From assembly GCA_944990035.1 (NCBI GenBank), contig CALYLX010000032.1, positions 62,001 through 126,000 on the forward strand: a stretch of DNA of 64,000 bases, given 5' to 3'. Both the position numbers and the translations under genes were made by a program. Positions 1 to 11,500 of the stretch are shown in pieces (position 1 is the first letter of the stretch; every line of letters starts with the position of its first letter). The notes under the pieces were generated by a model that worked only from the letters and a program-made list of their open reading frames with translations, was not told the DNA's origin and made no database searches. This DNA is from Clitopilus passeckerianus (taxonomy: Eukaryota > Basidiomycota > Agaricomycetes > Agaricales > Entolomataceae).

Positions 1-1443
1 AAGCTTGCGCTCTCATCCAGCAATCTGCAGCAGGTCAATGGGGCATCTAAGGAGTGCTTGATACAGCCAGAGAAGATTTCTTTGAAGCTGCCGTTCTTGA
101 CCAGTGCTCTCTGGCAGAAGCTTACCATGCCGAAGGATTGTCCATGGACAGTTTATTTGACGAGGGTGAGTACTCTAAACTCCCGTCCTTGGACGCCAGC
201 TGAACCCATATGTAGGTGAGCAGCAAGCTTCACAAACTTGTGTTACTTCAGCAGAGGAACCTCGCCGCCTTCTTGTCAGACATGCCTGACAACTTGCCGT
301 TGTCCTCTCTATGCTTACCAGGTAACACTTCATCCTTCCTTTTCAACTTTCGTAACACTTAGACGGGATTTCATCTAGGGACCCATGATACGTGAGTTTG
401 TGTTCAGCTACCTCTTGTTACCTATGGCTGATATGCCCGCCAGCATGGCCTTCTATGGCTGGCCCATATCCCAGTGCCAAGAGAAAACAACGCCTCTTAT
501 GGTCCAACTTCAATCTGGCATCCGTGTTCTAGACATTAGACTTGCCATTGTGGACGGACGTCTAATTGCATACCATGGAATATACCCCCAACGAACCCCA
601 TTTCAGGACATCCTGTCCACCATCCACTCGTTCCTTACCGACTCTACTTCCTCTCGGGAGGGTTTGGTCATGTCAATCAAGCAGGAAGACTTCGCGAAAC
701 ATTCATATCTGGAGTTCTCCCAGATGGTGCACGAAGAGATCTTTAACGGCCCTGGTGGCCGGGATATGTGGTTCCTCGAGAATCGTATACCCAAACTAGG
801 CGAAGTGCGAGGGAAGGTTGTGTTGTTTAGCAGATTCGGTGGGAACGGAGAGGGTTGGGAAGGCGGATGGGAGGGTCTTGGGATACATCCTCTCGTTTGG
901 CCCGACAGCGAGAAATTCGGTTTTACATGGTATTGCAAGGACACACTCGTACGCACTCATGATTGGTGAGTTTCCCTCGGTTGTTTGTCTCTTTGAGATA
1001 TGGCCTGACACTCCGTAAGGTATAACCTACCGTCTTTCACCGCAATTCCGGAGAAATTCGCCCTAACCAAAGAATATCTCCTCCCTCCACCGAACAGTCC
1101 GCCAATGCCGACCCTGTCCATCGTATTTCTTTCCGCTGCATCCTTCCCCTTTGCTCTCCCACCTGCCATCGCCAAAGGTGTCGGTTGGCCGAAATGGGGC
1201 TTGGGCGTCGAAGGGATTAACAGTCGCTACGCAAAGTTCTTATTGGACCAGCTTGGTGGGGATGATTCTGGTTCATCCATCTCTATAGGAGGTGATCTGG
1301 GGAAGGTGGCAACTGTTGGAACCGAACCGCGGATACGGGGGTGGGCCCTGATGGATTATTTCGTGGATCCTCAGTCCGGAGTTGTTCCATTGCTCGTGGA
1401 ATGTAATTATAGAGGGAGGATAGAAGGGGAGGAGGGGTGGTAG
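1..1443 (+). CDS. PI-PLC X-domain-like phosphodiesterase (5' partial)
   Basis: Five exons fit one frame: 1-165, 216-321, 379-391 (only 13 nt), 444-965 and 1020-1443 (TAG). The frame is open at base 1, so the start lies outside the window; 409 codons are visible. Joining exons 2-4 gives the X-domain signature GTHDTMAFYGWP, with the first catalytic His in THD. The second His is in AYHGIYPQ about 60 residues on, followed by helices and FSRFGG, as in fungal PLC-like phosphodiesterases. The family cleaves phosphoinositides or GPI-like substrates by acid-base catalysis with two histidines. No Y, C2 or EF-hand domain is visible, so this resembles the small fungal/bacterial type rather than eukaryotic signalling PLC. 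Substrate and location are not shown by the sequence; a signal peptide would lie upstream of the window. RAD1 follows 274 bp downstream on the same strand. Confidence 0.8.
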
Positions 1444-1717
1444 TCTGGGTCTAATGGTTGAAAGCTGTTGTAATACTTATGTCTGGTTGACGGTTCTTGC
1501 ACTTTGCCTAAGACCTTTCGACCTGTATGCCACGTTCATGACTTTCACGATAATTAAGTTATTACAGAGTTTATATACTTTAAATAAAGCGAATACAACT
1601 TATACAAGTGTCTTTGTTACCTGTCGGTGTGTTCAAGAAGATTACGACAAACACGGGAAAATAACGCGTCTCTGCTCTTAACCACGCGCCGCTCACAGCA
1701 ATTCTCTGCTGCCAACC

Positions 1718-3271
1718 ATGGCGGACGCGGAGGATCTCCCAGTATGTTATGTTCCTTTGGGATGGCTCCAATCCTTGGAGTTTGACATATAAAAACTCTG
1801 CAGGTTCTGAAAACTTCCGTCCATGATGTCCGATATTTTGCTTCATTGCTTCGAGGGGTCAACTTCTCAAACGTAAGCGAATTCGAGGCAAACCCATTGG
1901 ACAGTTAAATTGAATGCTTATCCAGCGTGCTACAATAACCATAACGAATCGAGGAATGACCATCGCAGGAGAAGAGGCCCGAACGTTGCTTGGTGCGTCT
2001 TCAAGTTTTTTGCGATTATAACATTACTGAACATATCTCTTCAGGAACCGCCTTCATATTCTCTGAAATCTTCGATGAATATACCTTCCGACCTGAACAT
2101 ACCACTGGTGGAGCTGCTGAAGACGACGAAGACTACTCTGAGAATGAGAACTCGGCTTTCGAAATCCCACTCAGCACTTTGATTGAGTGCTTGAACATCT
2201 TTGGCACCGCTGGACCTTCGACCAGTATCGGCACAAACAAGTTCAAGAAGTGGAAGAAGGTAGGAGAGGACTCCGATAACGACGTCGACGAAGACGGTGG
2301 AGGAAGACGTGGTAACAGTCGTGGGTTGGACTCATATTTCGGGGGTGGTTCTGAGAAACGAACTGGGATGAGGATGACATATGCAGGAACTGGATTTCCC
2401 CTTACTCTGCTTCTGTGAGTGTTGTGAGACTTATATGGTGTCTGGTCTAACATGGCCCGTTCTAGCGCAGAAGAGGCTTCAGGTCCTACTACGACCTGCG
2501 AAGTCGCGACATATGATGCAGAACCCCACCTGGAACTCGACTTTGACAATGCTAAGATGTCAGTCATTGGTGTCTACATCTCCATTGTTTGTAATTGATT
2601 CTCATTCAGGGTTCTTAAGATTATCTTGAAAGTGCGATAATTCCTCCTGTCTTGAACTGGAATTGACTCGAGAACCTCCCACAGTCTTCCTGGCTACGCG
2701 ATGCTCTCTCAGAACTCGACCCTTCTTTTGACAAACTCACCTTCATTGGCAATCCACCACCCGATCAAGGTGGCGTACCCGGCCAAAGGCAGCGAGCTCA
2801 GAATCCTTCTAAGCCTATGCTCCGTATTCAAGCTGCAGGTACTTTTGGAAGCACGGAGGTTTGTGTTCGGTGATTCTATCCTTCTTTACAATCCCCTGAA
2901 TAGAAAATAGATGGACTATCCCAACGATCGGGAAGTCCTTGAAACATTCGAGTGCAAGCAGAGCGTAACTTTCAGGTAATGGGCCTTGTCCATATGCGAA
3001 GCTTTCACGAAATCTGATAATCTCCGTCCAGTTATCGTTTTTCACATATCGCGAAGACACTCCGGGCGCTGCAAAGTTCGACTAAAACCTCGCTGAGGAT
3101 AGACGACGAGGGCTTGCTTAGCATGCAGTTCTTGATGCCCTCCCCTAGGCCAAAAGGCGTAGGGGCCGATGCCTTCATAGAATATCGGGTATGTCCCGTC
3201 GTGTCATCTTATCCCTTCTTTTCGTCGTTCAACGTACCTTGCAGTGCCTTGCCCTGGATGAGGAGGCGTAA
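1718..3271 (+). CDS. RAD1: DNA damage checkpoint clamp subunit Rad1
   Basis: Ten exons: 1718-1741, 1804-1872, 1926-1992, 2045-2414, 2466-2558, 2610-2631, 2685-2858, 2911-2975, 3032-3188, 3245-3271. They total 1068 nt (355 aa). Recognisable Rad1 blocks are SVHDVRYFASLLRGVNF, TITNRGMTIAGEEARTLL, AFIFSEIFDEYTF, IPLSTLIECLNIFG, KMVLKIILKSSWLRDALSELD and SLRIDDEGLLSMQFL, ending in an acidic tail. Rad1 is one of three PCNA-like subunits of the Rad9-Rad1-Hus1 (9-1-1) ring loaded at damaged DNA to activate the ATR/Mec1 checkpoint. An acidic, Gly-rich insertion (about residues 140-175) between the two clamp halves is probably a disordered loop. The short sixth exon (22 nt) depends on donor GTCAGT at 2559, which restores the conserved KMVLKIILK join; another GT ten bases further gives a stop. 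Confidence 0.92.
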
Positions 3272-6200
3272 TTCCCTCACCCTTCATTCATATGTGGAGC
3301 TCTTGTGAGCTTGGGTTCTTAGAAGCAACCCATTCCGCGCCGGTGCTCCAGCTATCACACTCCTATCTGAGAAAGTGCAGATTTTTGTACGGTTCAAAGT
3401 GAACCTTCTGTTTCGACCGAGTGTCGGAAATCGTAGTTGACAGCAACTCGTGTGTACAATCAACCTACAACACCTGTGATTCATCTCACTATCTGTGTCT
3501 AGCTTTGTTGTCAATACATTGTTAGAAAAACTATTGCAGCCAGTTTTGCTTGCTCAGTTTCATCCAACCGGACTCAACCCACTCCGGATATTTCTCGAGT
3601 GAATATCGTCACGAAGATCATGTCCCATATGTGGGTCGTATACCTCGAGGCGCTAAAAATAACCGTGCTGGAATATATTTACGTGCCGGCCAGATCCCAT
3701 CGATCGTCCACATTCACTTCCAAACCGTCACATCAGATTGAACATTCGTCAATGAAGCGGTGTCCTAGGTCCACCCCTTCAAAGTCCATCCGTTAATTAA
3801 AGATGACCGGACCTTTGGGCGTCAAGATCATCGCTGCTGCAAGCAATACTTACGGCACACGACCCAAAATCGATCTTCGCCAGCCTACAACGAAAACAGC
3901 TTTATTCCTGTACACCACCTTGACTCGGCCCTTGGGCCTCGGAGAAGCCATGCTCTCCACACATGAATCCGCGTGACCCGCCACGCCATTTCATGGAAGC
4001 TATCTTGATGACTTTATCATATCGAATCTATGACTTCTTGAACGACACCTGGATATTCAAACATACTTATACCGGGCGTTGGCCGCCCACCTTGTGGATT
4101 CGCTTGGCAGGACGCGAACAGGCCAAACCACGGACCGAACTCGAGGGTTAATTGGAGATTCTTCGCCACGAGGATGCGGCCATGCGTGGCTAGAGCTGGA
4201 ACTTGCCAGGAAGTTGTGGAAACTCTGGGGCGAAACAGCCGTAATTGCTTGATCTTGGGGGCGTCGAGTACGGACCTCTGAATTGCAAGTTATCTTATCG
4301 CAGTATCTTACATCTGGACAGCAGGTTCCCCTGTCAACCCCCGTGCTGCTACACGTTGGCTGTACGAACGTGGTTTGCGGCTTGCCTTCTCTTGCGCCGT
4401 GAATGGCGTGATTCTATGCTGCGACCCCTCTGGTCTACGCAGCTGATTATACTTCGCCACCTTTGAACTCCGGGATTGCGTAGTAGTAACCCCGTCTGGC
4501 AACACATTTCCTTTCCCCGCAATTTATTGATGAGCTAAAAATAGCTTTTGCTATTGAACGAGTACAGCTATCTGACGAGAGCTTAGATGACACAGACCTG
4601 TGTGCATCATGCTTATTCGAAGCGCTGGGACCCTTTTCATTTCGGTTGAAAATGCCTGCTCCCTCACGAACTCGAGCAATTCTTTTGTGTTTCTGCATCC
4701 GTTTCATGCGTTGAAAGGTTCCACAACGCCGATTCATTGTATTTTGAGCGCCTGATTGGTGCTGCGCAGAAGAATCGCCTCCACATCCAACTCGTGGGCT
4801 GCTCTAGAATCTTCTAGCTCAGGCTTGCGTTCTCCACCAAGACTAATATTGTTCTATTCTTGGAGGATTGATCCCGGGTCGACGCATCGTCCGTGGTTAT
4901 CACGCTCCAGCATACTAATCTCCGAAGTCTAAGCCAGATTGGCGTTTTCGCTCAAGCACCCTGACTCCCTTAGTGGACACCAGTCAATATTAACCTGCAG
5001 GGTTTTATGAAAGCATGGGTGCGTGATGCAGATAAGAACTCAGACGTTATCTTGTTGGTGTCATCCTACAGGATCGAGTTCGCATCCACCTTTGGTCGCT
5101 TCCGCCACACTGCGTGGTACACTGACTTCTTTGTATGAATGGATGATTCATGATGGGCTGGAGGGTTCGGGGTCCCACGTATTCCATGGATGGGTTAGTC
5201 CACTGTTATTGTTTATTAGCTTATCGCAGTCTTTCCAATCGCATTTGTGGAGGAACTATGTTGAATGGAGCATATTCGTTTACCTACAAGGATTACAGGC
5301 TAATGTTATAATTTTCAATTACAAGTTCACATGCCTTGAAGAAGAATTTCATCATCCTTGCCTTCCGCCGCCACTATGTATTCCCCGGCTTATTCTTCCA
5401 TTTGACTCGGATCACGCATTCAGAATAACGCCTCTCTAACAATGGAAGTATAACGCAGACTATATTCAGAGCTACTGCGCCTACAGTAAGTATACCTCGA
5501 GCGACCGTAGTGGACCGATATCGGAGCTGCGGAAGATCGAGAGATAGTAAAGTAATTATGGAGGCGAACAAGCTAATCCAAGTGAAATAAACTAGTAAAA
5601 TAAAGACGGAGCTGGGGATTGATGTGGTGAATGGAAGTACACATGCAAGCGGGCAAATAAAAATAGGATAGAAATGACGACGGTGCTGATGAAGAGACGA
5701 ATGAAATGTGCGTGGTGCAACTATGGCATGCCAACCAGAAACCCAAGACAGTTGGGAGAAAGAAGAAAGGAAAATCCAATGTGGTACAAGAATTGATGAT
5801 CGATAAACTACTAAAATGTCCGTATGTGAGGTGGGTATGGGAAATGCCAAGAGATGAGTGCACGGTGCTTTTGGTATGGTATAAATGAGGTATCGACGAA
5901 ACTCGGGATGGTGGAAAGACAGTGGTCACCATGAATGGTGGTATTCGAAAGGAAAGTGGTAAGGCTGTATGCCAAGCGTAGATACGCAGCAGCAGGGAGC
6001 CAAGATACAATACAAAATCTACACCTTTTTTATCAGCACGCATCCATGAAGCATTCAAACGACTTGGACTAACCAGAATGAATAACATGAGCACAAAAAG
6101 GCGATGCTAGCTTCGAAAACCCAAGGCCAAGATCATCGTGGCGTAAATCGAACCGAAGAATCTGTTCAAATGTCTTGAGCAGCCAAGAGATGATGAGGCC

Positions 6201-6735
6201 CGAGAGTGTCGAGGTCGTAGTCGTCGCAATTTGGGGCCAACGACCGCAAAAATCCTGGATCTTGCGATAGCTTTGAGAACAGGGTGGTTCGAGGTTTTCC
6301 AAATGTTTGTTGAGCTGTCGAAATGCTGGGTGTATGCGCCAAAATGAGGTGTAAATACACCACCCTCCCCCCATGCTCCCTCTGCCAAGTGCCAAGACCC
6401 GCCAAGCCAAGACCATTCCTCCTCCGTCCAAGCCGTCAAGGTTTTCTTGGAGATTTCTCGACTGTCGTTGGCTTCCGAAGAGCTTGCGTGATGACTGTTT
6501 TGAGTACTAGCAACGCGTGGTTGTTCATTATAAAGAGAACAGGATACGGTGTGAATAGAGTGAGTGGCGAATTGCGAACGTGAACGTATTAAACCCCCCT
6601 ATGGGCTTCTTCTGCGCTCCCCTCGAGCATATACTGAAAATAAAAGGTGCGTGGTATCTGATGATATTACATGCGATGACTCCATCTTCATCGACCTCGA
6701 CGGCGACAGCTTCTTCGTCCCTCCCCTCAACCAAC
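3272..6735. other. 3.5 kb with no supportable gene
   Basis: Open frames on both strands are short, disagree between frames and show no recognisable protein family or consistent exon-intron chain. The part next to 6735 probably includes the 3'UTR of the gene on the minus strand. Bases 3800-4250 have several short open stretches broken by stops, which could be an old coding remnant, but I could not identify a family. No terminal repeats or tRNA were seen. Confidence 0.5.
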
Positions 6736-8592
6736 TCAATTGCTTTCATGGTGTCGGCTGATCTTCTCGACACCTGCGCATAATGCCTGTCGGTTCATCT
6801 CCTGGGTCTCCTCATCTTCTTCATCCTCATCCTCATCTTCGTCGTCTCCCTCTCTGCTCACTTCCTCGTCACTGGATTCCTCGCTCTCACTAAGAGAACC
6901 AGTAACCTCAAGCGCCCGGGCTGCGGTCATCTGGCTCAGTGGTGAAGGCCCAGTAGGGGGAACTCCAGGTGAGCTCGACAAGGGTGTATGCAAGCCGGGG
7001 CTCATGGTGGCATCAAGAGATGATGTACGCGATACGGAACGACCGTGTTTATGTCGTCGAGGATGAGCTGGGATGCTGATTGCTTCGAGGTTGTGTTCGA
7101 CATGTGGGGTAGAGATACCGGAGGTGGGAGGGGAGAGAGCACCTGATGCAGGCGAACCAGGGTTAGGGGGAGAGGTGACGGACGAAGCTTCGGAAGTCGC
7201 GGCTGCGTCTATTGGTGTGGTGACAGGTGTCGAGGTGGATGGTGATGTGGATGTATCGGTGGATGTATGCGCCTCATTCGAATCCTTGGAACCCTCAGGA
7301 ATAGCGTCAGTCGGGGACTGAGCGTCTGCTGCTTTTGCAGCCACTCCTTCGGCCCTCTCCTTCTCCTCGCGGTCTCTCTTCTCTTTCTCCCTCTGTTCCT
7401 TTCTCCGCTTCACCCAGGCCATGCCAGTGCCGTCGTCATCGTCATCGACGCCCGCAGTCTTCTGGCCAACTGCTGCAGTGGTCTCCGCCGTCGCGTGTAA
7501 CCTCTGCCACCGATCGTCCGCGCCCGCATGCTGGCCTCCCTTAACGCTCCCCATACCTCCATACCCCCACTCAACAAAGGACGGTTCCTCATCCTTGATG
7601 TTCGCAAAATGATTGACGTTACCCCGATTACGCTTGCTCCCATACACTCTCCCATTCAGCATGCGAATACCTCTCTTCGAAGGCGGTGGTGGGTCTGCTG
7701 ATTTCGACCGTTTCAGTGGGTTCGTCTTCGAAGAGGATGTAGGGGCTACCCCAGCGGATGACGTCGAAGTATTGGAGCTCATGCTGGAGGATCGGGGTTT
7801 GGTAGCCCCTTTGATCGCGGATCCCAATTTGGACTTTGTACTCGAAGTCGACTGAGACGACTGCATGGACTCCGTACGACGGAGAGAGGGGGAGGAAGGT
7901 CGGCTGCTGGCTAGATTGGATGATGATCCGCCCGACCACAGACTACTGGCCCAGCTGGAGGACGAGTTCCGTCGACTGTCTGCGCCTTCTTTCCCATGCT
8001 TAGAAGACGGTCGGAAGAGGTTGATGGTGCCCAAGGTGAGGATCTCTTCTGTGGTTATGGACTTCTTTCTTCGGGAGTTGAAAGAGGTCCGAGACGCATT
8101 CGTTGGTGTTGTGGCAGAGTCAATTGATAGTGTCGGGGTTAGGCTGTGTGTTGACTCGGGTGGTGATGAGCGTCGGAATGGGAATGGGCGCAGGAGATTA
8201 AGGGATTTTGGACGAGACCAGGTAGGTGCATGGTTAATGGAATGGGATAGTAGCTGTTGGGTTGTGGGCTTGGAGCGGTAACAAGGACTTGATGATCGCT
8301 CGTTCCCGTCAAAGTATGAGCACTTTGAGTCGTCGTAAGGCTCAATATCGTGGTTGTCAGCAGCTAGCCTGCTATTATTCAAGGTGCTTTCATCGTCTTC
8401 TCCTAGTGAGTCGATGTAGGCGTCATCGACCTGAACTCCGCCTTCGTCGTCTTCTGCATTGTCACAGGGCGGTATTGGCAGGGGCGCAAAGCGTATGCGC
8501 CTTTCTTTTTGATGTGGTAGGCTCGCCAGTGATGAAGACGACGAGGACGTCGAGGGAGAAGGGTCTAATGGTGGCGGGACGAGGATGGACAT
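6736..8592 (-). CDS. Ser-rich, acidic-tailed protein of unknown function
   Basis: Single-exon frame of 618 aa. The open frame extends a little further upstream but without ATG; the first ATG is at 8592, giving MSILVPPPLDPSP. The protein is mostly low complexity: Ser/Pro-rich N half with basic patches, a charged run (KRRKEQREKEKRDREEKER, about residues 400-420), and an acidic tail of alternating Glu/Asp. Two patches look constrained: a middle segment with IRMLNGRVYGSKR...FVEWGYGGMGSV (around residues 320-360) and the C-terminal CAGVEKISRHHE. These suggest a conserved fungal protein with two short linear motifs in a disordered chain. No enzyme motif, membrane segment or signal peptide is visible. 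Composition would fit a nuclear or cytoskeletal scaffold, but that is only inference. Confidence 0.72.
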   Translation of the reverse strand: MSILVPPPLDPSPSTSSSSSSLASLPHQKERRIRFAPLPIPPCDNAEDDEGGVQVDDAYIDSLGEDDESTLNNSRLAADNHDIEPYDDSKCSYFDGNERSSSPCYRSKPTTQQLLSHSINHAPTWSRPKSLNLLRPFPFRRSSPPESTHSLTPTLSIDSATTPTNASRTSFNSRRKKSITTEEILTLGTINLFRPSSKHGKEGADSRRNSSSSWASSLWSGGSSSNLASSRPSSPSLRRTESMQSSQSTSSTKSKLGSAIKGATKPRSSSMSSNTSTSSAGVAPTSSSKTNPLKRSKSADPPPPSKRGIRMLNGRVYGSKRNRGNVNHFANIKDEEPSFVEWGYGGMGSVKGGQHAGADDRWQRLHATAETTAAVGQKTAGVDDDDDGTGMAWVKRRKEQREKEKRDREEKERAEGVAAKAADAQSPTDAIPEGSKDSNEAHTSTDTSTSPSTSTPVTTPIDAAATSEASSVTSPPNPGSPASGALSPPTSGISTPHVEHNLEAISIPAHPRRHKHGRSVSRTSSLDATMSPGLHTPLSSSPGVPPTGPSPLSQMTAARALEVTGSLSESEESSDEEVSREGDDEDEDEDEEDEETQEMNRQALCAGVEKISRHHESN

Positions 8593-11500
8593 TGCCTTTG
8601 GATAACTTTCGAGTGAATTCAAACCATCATCATAAAAGACTAAGCTGTAGCCCGATCTAGATCTCTAGGGGTTTTCGGGGTCCTAGTCGCTCCTTTTGGT
8701 CACACGTGTATCCCGATCTGTCCTTAACCTTTTCTTTCTCCTTTTAGCTGCTGTTGGGTCACATCGGTCACAATTTCCATTTACATCCGCTCGATCTCAG
8801 ATCAGGTCGTCTCAGGTCTCGTCTCTGGCTTGCTCGTCGTCGGTCTCTGAGAACATTTCATGGTCTTGCCATGTTCCTTTGTTTCATTCTGCATAACAAC
8901 ACAAATTTGGCTTTTGAATCCGTCTGACATTCCGCTACCAACCCTTCATTGATTTCTGCATTATATATTACTCTTCTTGGCAGGTCGTAGTAAGCTCCAC
9001 CTCTACATACCGTGCCTGCTTGGCTGCTCATCCTCGTCCTCCGCTTTCCCTACTTCAATTCATGTATTATGCCTCCTGCACACACACTTGCTCAATTGAG
9101 CCTCATTATACTCCGAAATCGCAATATAACACCTAAATCCATATTGCTGGGTATTCTCCACCTTGGACGGACTCTTCTCACACAATAGCCTTGCCAAGCA
9201 TTCTGACTAGGGTGCACGGAGCTTTGCGAAACACTCTGGCACAGGCGGCTGCGCAGCACTCTTCCATACTCATTATGCGCTTGATAATCCTTCTCTCCTT
9301 TATTCTGGTTCTGACTCGTTTAGGCTCCGGCTGGCAGTGAACAGCCTACGAACGGAGTCGCCTCCTACTATGTGAACTTGCCCGTCGCTTGCTGTCTTTG
9401 ATCGTCCTACTCTGACGTGAGGTTTGTCTAGAACTTCATCTAAGGACTCTGCTCTCCGTCTGCTGTCGATCCCATCGATTACACGAATACAGCACAGTAT
9501 GCCCACAACGTTTTTGCCACCGATTCGATTTGGTCGCATCCTTTGATCTCGTAATTGATCAACCCATTGCCCATCCGAGTCGCCCTTTGTCGCCCTTTGT
9601 TTTGCCTAGCCTCTCCTTCCTTCCGGGTCTTTTGCGAACTCATTCACCTTTCTACCAGTATGGTTGGGTTTAATTTACACGCCATATCATCACTTCACCC
9701 AATCACCATCATCCACCTCGCGTATTCTAGACCACGTCCTTCCTCCCGGTAATGTACAGGCACCGACGCAATACGACATGATTCAATCACTATCGTAGAC
9801 ACCATACGCGTTCTCAGCCCGTCTTTCTTCCCTGGAATCTGAGTAACCTGCTTTACTCCGTTTGAGAGACGATCTTTCTCAAATTCTATCCTCAGCCATG
9901 TCTGTTGTTCTCGGTACGTCTTCCGATTCCCTTTTTACTAGGACCCACTGTCTAACAGATATGTGTCCACAAAGGTGCTGACAGCTTCCAAAGGATACCT
10001 TCCCGAATGACATCAACCCTTTACTCACACCTTCAAAACCCTGCCGCGCACATACGCACCTTGCCTTCCTCAGGCCAAGAGCTTTGCCATCACGCCTCAT
10101 GACGCCGCTGATACTTTGCTGATAGATTCACCCGGCCACGCTCGGTCATCTCTCTCCCACTTGATTAAGCAAACTTTCTATTTTCTACTGAATCCTCCTA
10201 TCCCGCCGAGATTCTCCGGTGTTCTCGCATATAGCTTTCGCAAAATTTCTACGCGATTCGCAATTCGACTCCATGGTTTTAGATGGTCTGATAGCATCCG
10301 GACTCTGCCAGGGACGCCGACACCGACAATCAGCCAAACGACATGTCGGTAAGAAAGGTGATACATATATGGAACTACCGCCGTTCCGCGGGTCTACACG
10401 CTGCTTTCAAGAGATCCACGCACTCACGACAGCATCGCGCTGTCTGGAGGACAATTCCTAGTGCAATTGATTGCGAACGTTTGTCGTATGTCGTAAGGGT
10501 ACTTCAATTCAGTCAAATTTCCATCTTACACGCCTCCTACAATCAAGCTTCCTCTCGGACAGTTTCGAACGCGGTTAGATAACAAAGAGCTCGCGAGTCT
10601 CCGAGCTTGTCGAACCTGTGGTAAGTATGCGCCTCTAAGTATGCGCCCGTTATTATAGCAACCTCCGAAATTCCATATATGCTGAGACCCTCTTTGACTC
10701 CCGTATACCTTCCGCCCTTCGTGTAACATCATGATCAGCCATTTTTACCTTTGCATCAAGACGCTGATCCCAACAACGTTTGGGAGGTGTTTGCAATGTT
10801 TCGATGCTTTAAAGAACTTGATGGATGTAGCTCTTCTAGCTCCTGGGTGCAAACGGATGCCCTTGTGGACTTCTATGTGTTCCCATACAGCTCCGGTCGG
10901 TTATATCGGCTGTGCATCCATCGGATCCTTACCGAATCATGGTGCATTGAACTTCTTTTCTACGAATAGGTCTCCTATTCTGGCTATTGCAACTGCTGCC
11001 TAGATGGCATTTTTACTTCCGCTACCCCACAACTTGAATAGCATGCGTCTGCATCCGAGGCGATATCAAGTCCTGGTACGATTGAACGCGCGCCTACCCT
11101 CTGGTCTCTTGCGGTCTCACGAAGTGTGACATTCCAGTCTTGGTGAGATAAGGAACGCTGGTGGAATGGAGTTCGGGAATTGCCACCCAACTGATTGGTA
11201 CATCTGTCATGATTGGGGAGACCTAGAGGCGGCAAGCCTCTGCCATACTTACAATCTGCCAAGACGAATTTCTATTCTACACCAAATGCCAAGCGGAAGA
11301 TAACATTAGAACGATTTGGGGTTTCTTTTCTACGATTCAGTCCACCCAATACCCATCCAACAACCTGGGGGAGGAGCCTTTCTAGGCGGTTGGAGCTCCC
11401 CCTCTCACCTGAATCACTTCGCTTCTCTAAGCGAGGTTGAACCTACGAGCCTTTCAAAAGCTGCATAAAGGTGAGGAGCGTCCATGGTCGCTGGACCTCG

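Noticed and set aside
9898..10120. Gene-like start (ATGTCTGTTGTTCTCG then GTACGT donor) with a product beginning MSVVL…KGY, reminiscent of MAPEG-type glutathione transferases
   Set aside because: Both possible acceptors run into a stop within a few codons and nothing downstream matches that family.
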